This document shows positions 28,959 through 38,820 of a stretch of DNA of 64,000 nucleotides, one piece after another. Position 1 is the stretch's first letter. Every line of letters starts with the position of its first letter. The stretch spans positions 62,001-126,000 of the forward strand of contig NZ_JAQBIE010000001.1 in the NCBI RefSeq assembly GCF_028294535.1, read 5' to 3'. The position numbers and the translations under genes were made by a program. The notes beneath the pieces are model-generated. The model searched no databases, was not told where the DNA came from, and saw only the letters and a list, made by a program, of their open reading frames with translations. The DNA comes from Paracoccus onchidii. Lineage in GTDB: Bacteria; Pseudomonadota; Alphaproteobacteria; Rhodobacterales; Rhodobacteraceae.

Positions 28959-29569
28959 CTATGGAACTGCCTCATATGCCATGCAGATTGTTCAGGCAGC
29001 CTGCCACAGCCTTTGCCAATCGGGCAAGCACGTCTGACACGACAACCGGCATTCATGCACTCGTCGCCGGCGGGACTATCCAGAAAATCATGGCACCGGC
29101 TGGCGTCATAGCTGCCCTGAAATGCGTCGGCGGGACAAGCCGTCAGGCAAGGGGCGTGGCAGGATATGCAGGGCGATGTTGATTGGGGTGGGGCCGGTAG
29201 CGGATGTTCCAGGATGATTGCTGCGCGAAAGCTGATGAACAACCCCATCTCGTGATGCACCAGCATACCGACGGGCGAAGCCCAGCATGTCCCGCTGGCG
29301 CGGGCCCAATCCAGAAAGGACGCATAGGGCGGACCATCGGACGGAAATACCGCTTTGGCCGCCCACCCGGCCGCCCATTGCGTGACCACGCGGCGCGACC
29401 AACGATCCATGGGATCGGGTTGTCCGTCCAGAAATTCCGTCGAGCGGCAGAATATTGTCCAGAAGCTCGGTTCGTCAGGGGCCAGCAATATGACCGCGCC
29501 TTCCGCACAGGGCGCATATCCCGCGATCCGCAGCCCGTCGGGCGGCGTGGGAAGGTCGTCAGAGACCAT
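28955..29569 (-). CDS. Ferredoxin-like 4Fe-4S protein of unknown function
   Basis: 204 aa. The C-terminal half carries clustered cysteines, [17 protein letters not shown] and later [19 protein letters not shown], enough for one or two iron-sulfur clusters arranged as in QueG-like ferredoxin domains. The N-terminal half is not recognisable. Its start overlaps the argB end by 11 bases (GTG 29575 is an alternative start) and it is coupled to the sixA-like gene. It may supply electrons to an unidentified reductase. No direct link to arginine synthesis is visible. Confidence 0.75.
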   Translation of the reverse strand: MVSDDLPTPPDGLRIAGYAPCAEGAVILLAPDEPSFWTIFCRSTEFLDGQPDPMDRWSRRVVTQWAAGWAAKAVFPSDGPPYASFLDWARASGTCWASPVGMLVHHEMGLFISFRAAIILEHPLPAPPQSTSPCISCHAPCLTACPADAFQGSYDASRCHDFLDSPAGDECMNAGCRVRRACPIGKGCGRLPEQSAWHMRQFHR

Positions 29570-30458
29570 CCTCACCCTGCCGGAGGCCGCGCGGTGTGAC
29601 GCGTGGTTCGGTCGAACGGATCAGGCTGCCCGCGCCATGTTCGGTGAACAGCTCAAGCAGGCAGGCATTGGGGACGCGCCCGTCCAGAATAACCACGGCA
29701 CGCACCCCGTCTTGCAGGGCCTTCAGCGCGGTTTCGGTTTTGGGAATCATGCCGCCGGCGATCTGGCCGTCGGCGATCATGTCACGCACCTGATCGGGGT
29801 GCAGCTGCGTGACGACCTCGCCCGACGCATCCTTGACGCCTGCGACATCCGTCAGCAACAGCAGCCGGTCCGCCTTCAGCGCGCCGGCGATCGCGCCTGC
29901 AGCGGTGTCGCCATTGACGTTGAAGGTTTCGTTGTCCGCCATGCCTGTCGCGACTGGTGCGATGACCGGGATCATGCCCGCGCCATAAAGGTCGCGAATG
30001 ATCTGGACGTTCATTTCGATCGGGCGGCCAACAAAACCCAGTTCCGGGTCGTCGGCGTCACAGACCATCATGTCGTCATCCTTGCCGCTGATGCCAACGG
30101 CGCGACCGCCCGCGTCGTTGATCGCCTGAACGATCCGCTTGTTGACCAGGCCGGACAAGACCATTTCCACAACTTCGACGGTTTCCTTGGTGGTCACGCG
30201 TTTGCCCCGGACAAACTTGCTTTCGATGCCCAGCTTGCCCAGCAGGTCATTGATCATCGGTCCGCCGCCGTGACACACGATCGGGTTCATGCCGACCTGC
30301 TTCATCAACACGATATCGCGTGCGAATTCTGCCATCGCTTCGTCATCGCCCATGGCGTTGCCGCCGAATTTGACCACGACTACCGCGCCTGAATAGCGTT
30401 GCAGATAGGGCAGGGCCTCGGACAGGGTGCGGGCGGTTGCGATCCAGTCACGGTTCAT
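29559..30458 (-). CDS. argB: Acetylglutamate kinase
   Basis: 299 aa from ATG 30458, with ATG 30473 an alternative five codons upstream. It phosphorylates N-acetyl-L-glutamate in arginine synthesis. Family motifs: [42 protein letters not shown] and LTDVAGVKD. The N-terminal helix [19 protein letters not shown] marks the arginine-inhibitable hexameric type, so feedback inhibition by arginine is likely. Confidence 0.95.
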   Translation of the reverse strand: MNRDWIATARTLSEALPYLQRYSGAVVVVKFGGNAMGDDEAMAEFARDIVLMKQVGMNPIVCHGGGPMINDLLGKLGIESKFVRGKRVTTKETVEVVEMVLSGLVNKRIVQAINDAGGRAVGISGKDDDMMVCDADDPELGFVGRPIEMNVQIIRDLYGAGMIPVIAPVATGMADNETFNVNGDTAAGAIAGALKADRLLLLTDVAGVKDASGEVVTQLHPDQVRDMIADGQIAGGMIPKTETALKALQDGVRAVVILDGRVPNACLLELFTEHGAGSLIRSTEPRVTPRGLRQGEDGL

Positions 30459-30522
30459 TTTCTGCGTTCTCATCTTTCGTGGCCCCTATACAACGACGCG
30501 GACCCTAGAACCCTCGTTACGG

Positions 30523-31173
30523 TCAGTCCAGCCCGGCGATGATCGCGCGAAGCGTTGCGATGCCCGCGCCCTTTTCGGAAGACGTGACGACCAGTTCTGG
30601 GAATGCGGCCGGATGCTTTTGCAGCTCTGCTTCGACCTGGGCCAGCACCGGTTTGATGGCATTCGGGCCCAACTTGTCTGCCTTGGTCAGCACGACCTGA
30701 AAGGGAACGGCCGATTTGTCCAGCAGCTGCATGATCTCATGATCGACGGGTTTGACCCCGTGCCTGGCATCGATCAGGCAAAAGGCCCGCCGCAATGTCT
30801 GCCGCCCGGCCAGATAGCTTTTCAGCAAAGCCTGCCATTTCGCCACGATGGCGACCGGAGCCTTGGCAAAGCCATATCCCGGCAAATCGACCAGATAGGC
30901 TTGCTGTCCCAGCGTGAAATAGTTGATCTCTTGTGTCCGGCCGGGCGTGTTCGATGCGCGGGCGATGCCCTTTCTTCCGGTCAGTGCGTTGATCAGGCTT
31001 GATTTTCCGACGTTGCTGCGGCCAGCGAAACACACTTCGGGGCGATCTGCCGGTGGCAGACCGTCCATCGCCACGACACCCTTCAGGAAATCGACCGGGC
31101 CCGCAAAGAGTTGCCGGGCTTGTTCAGCGACATGATGTTCCGGCTCGGACGCGACGGGGAAAGATACTTTCAT
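30523..31173 (-). CDS. engB: Ribosome biogenesis GTPase EngB (YihA/YsxC)
   Basis: 216 aa. G1 GRSNVGKSS at 51-59, G3 DLPGYGFA, G4 TKADK and the G5 region TSSEKGAG are all present. It acts in assembly of the large ribosomal subunit and is usually essential. The ATG overlaps the stop of the MOSC gene (ATGA). Confidence 0.94.
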   Translation of the reverse strand: MKVSFPVASEPEHHVAEQARQLFAGPVDFLKGVVAMDGLPPADRPEVCFAGRSNVGKSSLINALTGRKGIARASNTPGRTQEINYFTLGQQAYLVDLPGYGFAKAPVAIVAKWQALLKSYLAGRQTLRRAFCLIDARHGVKPVDHEIMQLLDKSAVPFQVVLTKADKLGPNAIKPVLAQVEAELQKHPAAFPELVVTSSEKGAGIATLRAIIAGLD

Positions 31174-31931
31174 TGCGCGACCTCATCTCCAACAGTGATT
31201 GTTCCACCTGTGACGACTTCGGCGAAGATCCCGAAATCGGTATGTCCATATAATTGGGCCAGCATGTCCACCATATCGATATCCGGGGCCCCTGTCGTGG
31301 TATCGACATTTGTCGCAGCACATCGGCCGATATGATCGGTTACGCGCAGTTCGGTTTCGCCGATCCGGATGACTTGGCCGACCAGTTCTCTTTCCTGGAA
31401 TGGTTGCAAACCTTCGATCCAAAGATTCCCGCGCCAGCGATCCGTCCCCAGTTTCTTTCCGGTTTTTTGCTCAAGTTCGGTCAGGCTGTCTTGGGACAGG
31501 ATCGAAATCCAAGGCCATTTCGAATCGGTCCAGATTGCCGCGCCCTTGATCAGCCGGGTCGGTCGCGGGGCCTTTGCAGGCCACAGGGGGCCAAGCCATT
31601 CGACCAGCCGCTCTTCTTCAAGCTGGGGGTCGAAGGTCAGATCCGGCCGTTCGGGGTGGGTCAGGGCGATCTTCTGCCCTCGCCAACCTCCGCGGACTGC
31701 CTGAAGTGGCGGCGCAGAGACCCCGCGCAGGAAGCAGGATTTCGGCAGCCAGCGATCCGGCTGCCCGTCGGACTGGCTGATTTGGGCGTGGCGTTCACCG
31801 GCTTCGGTCAGCACGGCCCATTCCCGGTCGCCGGGTATTCGGCGACCGGCCTGAAGACTGACCCGATCCAGAACCTCATGCCCGAGCGTTTTGATCGGAT
31901 GGCGCTGAATCCGGGTCAGCGTGGCGATCAC
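31170..31931 (-). CDS. MOSC domain protein
   Basis: 253 aa. An N-terminal beta-barrel (IQRHPIKTLGHEVLDRVSL, GDREWAVL) is followed by a MOSC domain with GRCAATNVDTTTGAPD near 220. The cysteine in this motif is expected to handle sulfur or molybdenum cofactor. It is coupled by ATGA overlaps to yidC upstream and engB downstream, a linkage common in Rhodobacteraceae. The substrate is unknown. Confidence 0.88.
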   Translation of the reverse strand: MIATLTRIQRHPIKTLGHEVLDRVSLQAGRRIPGDREWAVLTEAGERHAQISQSDGQPDRWLPKSCFLRGVSAPPLQAVRGGWRGQKIALTHPERPDLTFDPQLEEERLVEWLGPLWPAKAPRPTRLIKGAAIWTDSKWPWISILSQDSLTELEQKTGKKLGTDRWRGNLWIEGLQPFQERELVGQVIRIGETELRVTDHIGRCAATNVDTTTGAPDIDMVDMLAQLYGHTDFGIFAEVVTGGTITVGDEVAQ

Positions 31932-33787
31932 TTGCCGCTATCCTTGCCGTCCTGCTTGGATTTCCTTCCCGGCATCGAGGCCATGATGTTTCCAAACAGG
32001 TCGGGGCGATGGCCATGCATCGACATGATCGAATATTGTTGGATGATCGTGATCGTGTTGTTCGTGATCCAGTACAGGACCAGACCCGAGGCAAAGCCGC
32101 CCAGCATGAACATGAAGATCCACGGCATCCAGGCAAAGATCATCTTTTGCGCCGGATCGGTCGGGGTCGGGTTCAGCCGCTGTTGCATCCACATGCTGAT
32201 ACCCAGGGCGATCGCCAGCGCGGGCAGCGACAGCGAATGCAGCAGCGTGCCTTGGGCGGGCGGGGCGAAGGGCAGCAGGCCAAAGATGTTCAGCAGGCTG
32301 GAGGGATCGGGTGCCGAAAGGTCGCGGATCCAGCCGATCCAGGGGGCGTGGCGCAGTTCGATCGTGACAAAGATCACCTTGTAAAGCGAGAAGAAGATCG
32401 GGATCTGCAACAGCACCGGCAGGCAGCCCGCGGCGGGGTTGACCTTTTGGGTCTTGTACAGCTCCATCACTTCTTTCTGATACTTCATCCGGTCGTCGCC
32501 GGTGCGCTCTTTGATGGCCTCCATTTGCGGCTGCAATTCCTTCATCTTCGCCATCGAGATGTAGGATTTGCGTGCAAGCGGAAAGACCAGCAGTTTCAGA
32601 ATGAAGGTCAGTGCGATGATCGACCAACCCATGTTGCCGATCAGGCCATGCAACCAATGCAGCAGCTGGAAGATCGGCTTGGTCAGAAAGTAGAACCAGC
32701 CCCAGTCAATTGAATCGACGAAGCGGTCGATCCCGGGCGTCTGCTCGTATCCCTTGATGACCTCCCAGACCTTCGCGCCCGCAAACAGATACCCCTGTGC
32801 GGTTGCCTCGGTCCCCGGCTGCACGGTTTGCATCGGGTAGCGGGCTTCGGTCTGATAGATGTCGGCGCCATCGGCATATTTGACGACTGCCGTGAATGCC
32901 TGGCCGGGGGCAGGGGCGAGGGTGGTCATCCAGTATTTGTCGGTAAAGCCGACCCAGCCGTTTTCTTCGACCTGAACGACATCGGCGCGACCTTCGCGGG
33001 CAACGGGGTCGAGATCGACGATTTTCTTGTATTTCAGTTCGCGCAACTCGCCGTCGAACATGCCGACCGCGCCTTCATGAAGCACGAAGAAGTTTTGCGT
33101 ATCGGGACGGCCGTGGCGGGCGATGATGCCATAGGGCGCGGCACTGAATGCCGCATCCGAATTGTTCTGCAGCGATTGCGACACGGTGAACAGGTAGTTG
33201 TCATCCAACTCGAATGTCCGGCGAAAGACCTGTCCGGCGCCATTGTCCCAGACCAAGGTTACCGGTTGTCCCGGCGCCAGCGCATCGCCGGATTCGACCT
33301 GCCATATCGTCGAAGGGCCGGGCACCAGCGCAGGGTCCGTGCCTGCTCCGGGGGTCCAGCCATATACCGCGTAATACGGTTTCGAGCCGGTGGTGTCGAT
33401 CGCCGGATCGGCTGTCGCCGACGATGGCGCAAGCAGGCGCACATCGGGCGAACCCGCGTCGAGCGTTTCCTGATATTTGGTCAATTGCAGGTCGTCGATG
33501 CGTCCACCGGCAAGCGAAATCGACCCTTCGAGCGAGGGAGAGGCGATTTCGATGCGCCCGGCCTGAGCCTCGGTCGCCGTTGCGCCCAGATCGGCGCCCA
33601 GATCAGCGGTCGTGGTGCCGGTCGGTGAGGCAGGTGTCACGGCGTTGCTGTCGGCGCTTTGCGCGGCGACGGCCGGCTGGTCCGTCTGTTCGACCGGTGG
33701 TTCCGGCGCGAAGACGGTGTACCATATCAGGATCACCACAAACGACAGCACGGTCGCCAGGATCAGATTGCGGTTGTTGTCTTCCAT
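31928..33787 (-). CDS. yidC: Membrane protein insertase YidC
   Basis: 619 aa, Gram-negative type. An N-terminal membrane anchor (NLILATVLSFVVILIWYTVF) leads to a large periplasmic beta domain (about 60-350). The conserved insertase core of five helices follows, with NMGWSIIALTFILKLLVFPLA and the cytosolic loop MAKMKELQPQMEAIKERTGD. It inserts inner-membrane proteins alone or with SecYEG. The usual neighbours rnpA-yidD lie upstream, here separated by ttcA and an EAL-domain gene. Confidence 0.96.
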   Translation of the reverse strand: MEDNNRNLILATVLSFVVILIWYTVFAPEPPVEQTDQPAVAAQSADSNAVTPASPTGTTTADLGADLGATATEAQAGRIEIASPSLEGSISLAGGRIDDLQLTKYQETLDAGSPDVRLLAPSSATADPAIDTTGSKPYYAVYGWTPGAGTDPALVPGPSTIWQVESGDALAPGQPVTLVWDNGAGQVFRRTFELDDNYLFTVSQSLQNNSDAAFSAAPYGIIARHGRPDTQNFFVLHEGAVGMFDGELRELKYKKIVDLDPVAREGRADVVQVEENGWVGFTDKYWMTTLAPAPGQAFTAVVKYADGADIYQTEARYPMQTVQPGTEATAQGYLFAGAKVWEVIKGYEQTPGIDRFVDSIDWGWFYFLTKPIFQLLHWLHGLIGNMGWSIIALTFILKLLVFPLARKSYISMAKMKELQPQMEAIKERTGDDRMKYQKEVMELYKTQKVNPAAGCLPVLLQIPIFFSLYKVIFVTIELRHAPWIGWIRDLSAPDPSSLLNIFGLLPFAPPAQGTLLHSLSLPALAIALGISMWMQQRLNPTPTDPAQKMIFAWMPWIFMFMLGGFASGLVLYWITNNTITIIQQYSIMSMHGHRPDLFGNIMASMPGRKSKQDGKDSGK

Positions 33788-33917
33788 TCCGTCACCACTG
33801 TCATCGCGTCAGTCGCGCCGGTTCAACAGAAGGGGGGATGAAAGGTCAAGCGCATTTGCCCGGCTTGCCTGCATTCCAAGGGAAAATCGCCGCAAATTTA
33901 TTGGCAGACAGGTCTTT

Positions 33918-35210
33918 CTAACCGAAATCACGCTTGATGAATGAAGGAAGCTGGTCGATGCGCGCAAGATGTCCATCAAGGAAATCCTGCGTTTCGTGAA
34001 GTGGCATGGGGCGTGCGATGGCGTAGCCCTGAACCTCGTCACAACCCATTTGCGCAAGGAATGTGTGTTCGTCGAGGCTTTCGACACCTTCGGCCAATGT
34101 CGAAATTCCCAATCGTTCGGCAAGGGCGAGGATGGCCAGAATCATGCGCTGCTGCCCTGCGTCGACATCGCAGCCAAGCACGAAGCTGCGGTCGATCTTG
34201 ATGCGGTTGACCCCAAATTGCCGGATGGCGTCAAGGCTGGCATAGCCGGTGCCGAAGTCATCCAGATCAAGGCGACATCCGGCCTCGGAAAGGCGGGAAA
34301 GATTCTCGCGTGCAGCAGGCGAACTGGTCACGGGGGCAACGCTTTCGAGAACCTCCAGAACAAGGCGGCCTGGCCGAATATCCTGACGATCCAACTCCCA
34401 CAGCAGGCCGGTGGCGAAGCTGGGGTCCGACAGCTCGCAATTCGAAATGTTGACCGAGACGGTGGGCACCTGCCGCCCGTCCCTATCCCATTGTTTCAAT
34501 GCTGAAATCGATTGGCGCAGGATGGTCCGGGTCAGATCATGATGGTCCTGTTCCGTCATCCCGGGCATGAAGGATCCCGGTGCCAAGGTTCCGCGCGAGG
34601 GGTGGTGCCAGCGTGCCAGAGCCTCGAACCCGGTGACCATACCGGTATGGCAGCTGATCTGAGGTTGGAAATATGCGGAAATCTGATTGTCGGCGACCGC
34701 CTGGCTTACGCTGGCGGGCAGTCCAGGGCTGCACAGCGCCGGATCGTGGTCGAACAGCGTGATCGTCCCGATCTTGTGAGCGGGCAATGAATCCAGGCGA
34801 AAACAGGCGTTCTGGGACATTTCGGGTAGTGAAGGAGCGTCGGCGGCGCGCGGATGGATCATGACTCCGCTGAAAACCGGGGTGATGGCCTGACCATCAA
34901 GATTCACCGGATGCTGAGCGTCCCGTTGCAGGCGCAGCGCAATGCGCATCGCCTCGGCTTCGGCACGGTTCAGCAATGTCACGGCGAACAGGCCGGGCGC
35001 CACGATTCGAACCGGATCTTCGGTGCGGATTGCGCTGCTCAGGCGCATCGACAGGCTGACGAGCAGCTGTCCGAACGCCGCACTGCCCAGATGACGTTGC
35101 AGATCGTCGCAGTTTTCAAGCCGCAACATTAACAGGCCGCGATTTCCGCCCTTTGCCGCCGCCAGACGCCCCAGCGCATATTGTCCGGATCGCTTCAGCC
35201 AAGTCCACAT
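33918..35210 (-). CDS. EAL-domain c-di-GMP phosphodiesterase with degenerate GGDEF part
   Basis: 430 aa. Residues about 20-165 resemble a GGDEF domain whose catalytic motif is lost (VRIVAPGLFAVTL where GGDEF is expected). Residues 170-420 are a full EAL domain: E196 in GFEALARW, N254, E286, D317-D318 in DLDDFGTGYAS, K338, E374 in AEGVES, and Q394. All catalytic residues are kept, so it should hydrolyse cyclic di-GMP. No membrane segment or signal peptide is seen, so it is cytosolic. It sits in the conserved rpmH-to-argB block between ttcA and yidC, which is unusual. Confidence 0.92.
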   Translation of the reverse strand: MWTWLKRSGQYALGRLAAAKGGNRGLLMLRLENCDDLQRHLGSAAFGQLLVSLSMRLSSAIRTEDPVRIVAPGLFAVTLLNRAEAEAMRIALRLQRDAQHPVNLDGQAITPVFSGVMIHPRAADAPSLPEMSQNACFRLDSLPAHKIGTITLFDHDPALCSPGLPASVSQAVADNQISAYFQPQISCHTGMVTGFEALARWHHPSRGTLAPGSFMPGMTEQDHHDLTRTILRQSISALKQWDRDGRQVPTVSVNISNCELSDPSFATGLLWELDRQDIRPGRLVLEVLESVAPVTSSPAARENLSRLSEAGCRLDLDDFGTGYASLDAIRQFGVNRIKIDRSFVLGCDVDAGQQRMILAILALAERLGISTLAEGVESLDEHTFLAQMGCDEVQGYAIARPMPLHETQDFLDGHLARIDQLPSFIKRDFG

Positions 35211-35270
35211 TTCAACCCCTTTCCCGCATCGGATCGAAAGCAGGTATAGGATGAAATGCTTTTTGTTCCG

Positions 35271-36143
35271 TTAATGTTCCAGATTGGGAGGCAGATCTGC
35301 TGAGGACGCGGATCCGTCCGGGAACAGGTTGACGAAATCAAACAGTTTCGGGTCCAGCATATGCGAGGGCCTGATATTCATCAGGGCGCGAAACATGACT
35401 TGCCTGCGGCCGGGGCTTCGCTTTTCCCATTCATCCAGGATCCGCTTGACCTGAACGCGCTGCAAACCCTCTTGGCTGCCGCAGAGATCGCAGGGAATGA
35501 TAGGATAGTTCATCGCCCGGGCAAAGCGATCACAATCATCTTCGGCGACATAGGCAAGGGGGCGCAGAACAGTCAGATCCCCTTGTTCATTCAACAGTTT
35601 CGGCGGCATCGTCGCCAGGCGCCCACCGTGAAACAGATTCATGAAAAACGTTTCCAGAATGTCGTCGCGATGGTGGCCAAGAACAACGGCCGAGCAGCCT
35701 TCCTCGCGGGCGATTCGATACAGGTTGCCGCGCCGCAATCGCGAGCAGAGCGCGCAATAGGTGCGGCCCTCGGGGACCTTGTCGGTCACGATAGAGTAGG
35801 TGTCCTGATATTCGATACGGTGTGCGACCTGACGTTTGCTCAGGAATTCGGGCAGGACCGTGGCTGGAAAGCCGGGCTGACCTTGATCCAGATTGCAGGC
35901 CAGCAGGTCGACAGGCAGAAATCCGCGCCATTTCAGTTCGTGCAGGATTGCCAGCAATGTATAGCTGTCTTTTCCGCCGGACAGGCAGACAAGCCAACGA
36001 TCGCCGGGCCGTGCCATTCCATAGTCATCGATTGCGTTGCGCGTCTCGCGGACCAAACGTTTGCGCAGCTTGCGAAACTCGGTCGAAGAGGGCGCGCCGG
36101 CAAACAGCGGATGAATGTCGGTGGTGTCGCTATCGTCCAGCAT
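35271..36143 (-). CDS. ttcA: tRNA 2-thiocytidine biosynthesis protein TtcA
   Basis: 290 aa. The PP-loop SGGKDS at 55-60 binds ATP. The CALC pair and a later CDLC pair hold the iron-sulfur cluster of TtcA, which thiolates cytidine 32 of certain tRNAs. ATG 36143 has an AAAGG site and fits the family start ([14 protein letters not shown]). In-frame ATGs at 36173 and 36176 would extend it. Its start overlaps the yidD end by 14 bases. Confidence 0.92.
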   Translation of the reverse strand: MLDDSDTTDIHPLFAGAPSSTEFRKLRKRLVRETRNAIDDYGMARPGDRWLVCLSGGKDSYTLLAILHELKWRGFLPVDLLACNLDQGQPGFPATVLPEFLSKRQVAHRIEYQDTYSIVTDKVPEGRTYCALCSRLRRGNLYRIAREEGCSAVVLGHHRDDILETFFMNLFHGGRLATMPPKLLNEQGDLTVLRPLAYVAEDDCDRFARAMNYPIIPCDLCGSQEGLQRVQVKRILDEWEKRSPGRRQVMFRALMNIRPSHMLDPKLFDFVNLFPDGSASSADLPPNLEH

Positions 36144-36408
36144 TGTCGCGCCTTTCAGTATCGCTTTCGCCATCATGGGAAGGATCCGTGCCCGGAACCG
36201 GATCATAACCTTGCCCCCCCCAAGGGTGGCACCGGCAGACACGACGGCAGGTCAGCCAGCCACCCTTCACGGCGCCATGGGTCTCAAGCGCCTGAAGCGC
36301 ATAGGCCGAGCATGTGGGTTGAAACCGGCAGCCATTGCCAACCCAGGGCGACGCGATCAACCGATACGCGCGCACGGGCAGGGCAAACAGGGCCGCAAGC
36401 GGTGTCAT
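36130..36408 (-). CDS. yidD: Membrane protein insertion efficiency factor YidD
   Basis: 92 aa. The short conserved core reads [23 protein letters not shown], with two cysteines, then [28 protein letters not shown] (given here only as a landmark split by its own cysteines). YidD assists YidC at the inner membrane. ATG 36408 overlaps the rnpA stop (ATGA). Confidence 0.92.
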   Translation of the reverse strand: MTPLAALFALPVRAYRLIASPWVGNGCRFQPTCSAYALQALETHGAVKGGWLTCRRVCRCHPWGGQGYDPVPGTDPSHDGESDTERRDNAGR

Positions 36409-36770
36409 CGGTGCACCTTGCGCAATGCGCGCAAAGCTTCTTCGCAAAGCGCGGCGAAATCGCGTTCGGCCGTGGCCCTGGGGCGACCAATCAGCACATA
36501 ATCCCAGCCCGGCCTGAGATGGGGTGCCATACTCAGCCGCGCCACCTCGCGCAGGCGGCGTTTGGCACGGTTACGCGCAACCGAATTGCCGACCTTCTTC
36601 GAGCAGGTATAGCCGATTCGCGCAGGGCCATCGTCTTTCCGGTCCCGGGCTTGCAGCAGGAAACCGGGCATACCCTGTCGATGCGCACGCGCTGCGGCCA
36701 GGAAGTCGGCGCGCTTGGTCAGCACGGGGGGGCTTGGCCGGTGGGTCATGTTCATGCGAAATGCCGCCAT
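36405..36770 (-). CDS. rnpA: Ribonuclease P protein component
   Basis: 121 aa from ATG 36770; ATG 36749 ([10 protein letters not shown]) is also plausible. The RNase P motif [20 protein letters not shown] binds the RNA subunit for tRNA 5' maturation, and [17 protein letters not shown] is the usual N-terminal part. It overlaps yidD and lies 91 bases after rpmH. Confidence 0.93.
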   Translation of the reverse strand: MAAFRMNMTHRPSPPVLTKRADFLAAARAHRQGMPGFLLQARDRKDDGPARIGYTCSKKVGNSVARNRAKRRLREVARLSMAPHLRPGWDYVLIGRPRATAERDFAALCEEALRALRKVHR

Positions 36771-36861
36771 GCCGTTTCCACTTTGCTGTTTTGCAGCATC
36801 GGGATCAGGCAAGGGCGGCATATCCAAGGCCATGTTCGGCAGGAAATCCTGCCGGACGGGG

Positions 36862-36996
36862 TCAAGCCGACAGGTTCTTGCGGCCTTTGGCGCGGCGGGC
36901 ATTCAGCACACGACGACCGCCTTTGGTGGCCATGCGAGCGCGAAAACCGTGGCGGCGCGCACGAACGAGGTTCGAGGGTTGAAAAGTGCGCTTCAT
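36862..36996 (-). CDS. rpmH: 50S ribosomal protein L34
   Basis: 44 aa, too short to be listed by many gene finders. The translation begins [20 protein letters not shown] and continues with the basic [22 protein letters not shown], the complete L34. GGAGA lies just before the ATG. It is the first gene of the minus-strand block rpmH-rnpA-yidD-ttcA and is divergent from the histidine kinase gene. Confidence 0.97.
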   Translation of the reverse strand: MKRTFQPSNLVRARRHGFRARMATKGGRRVLNARRAKGRKNLSA

Positions 36997-37247
36997 GGTT
37001 GTTCTCCGGATCGAGTCTTGCGGGTGGCGTCAGCTAAGGGCAAGACAAGATGTCACAGCCCCGCGCTGTAGGCGCCGGTTGTTCGAAGCCCGCTGGATAG
37101 TGCAGACTGGGGGTGGCGTCAACCTTCAAGAGCTGCCTTTATATGTCGAAGTTTTCGTGGCAGGCCCGGAACCATGATGCGATCACTTTCGTTTGAACTG
37201 CAATTGCCGCCTTGCCCGGCAAACGCCAAGCCCTAGATCCGGACAAG

Positions 37248-38633
37248 ATGCGATTGAACACGATTTCCGGCCGATTCGCAGCGTTGACGATTATCTTCGT
37301 CGTGATGGCCGAACTTTTTATTCTGCTTCCCGCTCTGGCTGGTTTCCGGCTGGACTATCTCGAATCGCGCTTGGAACGGGCGCAGATTGCCAGCCTTGCC
37401 CTGTTGGCGACCGACGAATCACTGGCCAGCGATCTTGAATCGGAACTGTTGCAGAATGCCGGCGTGTTCAACGTCGTCCTCCGGCGCGACGACGTTCGCC
37501 AACTTGTCCTGTCGTCGACCATTCCGGGGCCCGTCACCGCAACCTACGACCTGCGCGATGAGGATGTGGCCCAGACGATCGACGACGCGGTAGGCACCCT
37601 GCTCAACCGCAAGGATGAGGTGGTGCGGGTGATCGGGTCTCCGGTCAACCAGGCTGGTCAATTGATCGAGATCACGATGCCGACCATGCCCCTGCGTATT
37701 GCAATGCTGGATTACGGGCTTCGCCTGCTGTTGGTATCGGCGGCATTCTCGATCTTGACTGCGGTTTTGCTGAACCTCGCGGCCCAACGTCTGATTCTGG
37801 TGCCGATCCGGCGGGTGATCACCCACATGACGGGCTATGCGGGCGCGCCGGAAGATCCGCGCCATATCATTCGTCCGAATGCGCGGCTGGCCGAGCTGCG
37901 CGACGCCGAAACCGCGCTTGAGGCCATGCAAAAGACGGTGACGTCGTCGCTGAAACAGAAAGAGCGGATGGCCCAGCTGGGCGAGGCGGTTGCCAAGATC
38001 AGCCATGACTTGCGCAACATCCTGACCACGGCGCAGATATTTGCCGACCGACTGGAAGAAAGCGCCGACCCCAAGGTGACGCGCGCTGCTCCGAAATTGC
38101 TGAACTCGATTACCCGAGCGGTAACGCTTTGTGAAACGACCTTGGCGTTTGGCAAGGCTGAAGAACCAGCCCCCACGTTGTCGCGTTTCAATCTGGCGCA
38201 GCTTGTCGCAGAGCTGGTCGAAGCCGAGACCCTGGCAGCGGGGGCCGCCGGACATGTCGAGTTCTTGTCCGATATTCCGGCCAGCCTGACCATTCGCGCC
38301 GATCGCGATCAGTTGTATCGTGTTCTGTCCAATCTGGCGCGAAATGCCCGGCAGGCGATCGAAGGCACGGGCGAAGGCGGTACAGTGGAAATCGGCGCGG
38401 GCGAGACAGACCAGGGTTGGTGGATTCGCGTGGGCGACACCGGACCGGGCTTGCCGGACAAGGCGCGGGAATATCTGTTCAAGCCGTTTTCAGGCAGTCA
38501 GCGCAAGGGCGGAACAGGGCTGGGTCTGACCATCGCCGCCGATCTGATCCGTGGCCATGGCGGCCAGGTTGACCTTGTTCGCAGTGATGAACAGGGCAGT
38601 GAATTCATGATTCACCTGCCACGCGCACTCTAG
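37248..38633 (+). CDS. Orphan membrane sensor histidine kinase
   Basis: 461 aa. Order of parts: membrane helix (about 10-33), periplasmic sensor (34-148), membrane helix (about 150-175), HAMP-like linker, dimerisation/phosphoacceptor ISHDLRN with H253, and an ATPase domain with N box NLARNARQAIE, G1 DTGPGLP and G2 GGTGLGL. ATG 37248 (MRLNTISGRF) is chosen as the start; an upstream ATG at 37212 adds 12 residues. No response regulator is adjacent, and a tRNA-Arg follows. The signal and partner are unknown. Confidence 0.88.
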   Translation: MRLNTISGRFAALTIIFVVMAELFILLPALAGFRLDYLESRLERAQIASLALLATDESLASDLESELLQNAGVFNVVLRRDDVRQLVLSSTIPGPVTATYDLRDEDVAQTIDDAVGTLLNRKDEVVRVIGSPVNQAGQLIEITMPTMPLRIAMLDYGLRLLLVSAAFSILTAVLLNLAAQRLILVPIRRVITHMTGYAGAPEDPRHIIRPNARLAELRDAETALEAMQKTVTSSLKQKERMAQLGEAVAKISHDLRNILTTAQIFADRLEESADPKVTRAAPKLLNSITRAVTLCETTLAFGKAEEPAPTLSRFNLAQLVAELVEAETLAAGAAGHVEFLSDIPASLTIRADRDQLYRVLSNLARNARQAIEGTGEGGTVEIGAGETDQGWWIRVGDTGPGLPDKAREYLFKPFSGSQRKGGTGLGLTIAADLIRGHGGQVDLVRSDEQGSEFMIHLPRAL

Positions 38634-38743
38634 CCGCGGGGCGGTCAAAAGCCGCCTCGAAGGTTTTTTACCTTTATGGTCATTTTTTCTGCGAATTGCC
38701 CTTGCACCCCCCGAAACAGATCGATAGATGATCGCCTCAAGAC

Positions 38744-38820
38744 GGACCCGTAGCTCAGCTGGATAGAGCACCAGACTACGAATCTGGGGGTCGGGCGTTC
38801 GAATCGCTCCGGGTCCGCCA
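38744..38820 (+). tRNA. tRNA-Arg (anticodon ACG)
   Basis: Full cloverleaf: acceptor GGACCCG / CGGGTCC, D arm TAGCTCAGCTGGATAGAGCA, anticodon stem CCAGA / TCTGG with loop CTACGAA, T arm GGGCG-TTCGAAT-CGCTC, and encoded CCA at 38818-38820. The accessory region begins directly after it. Confidence 0.96.
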
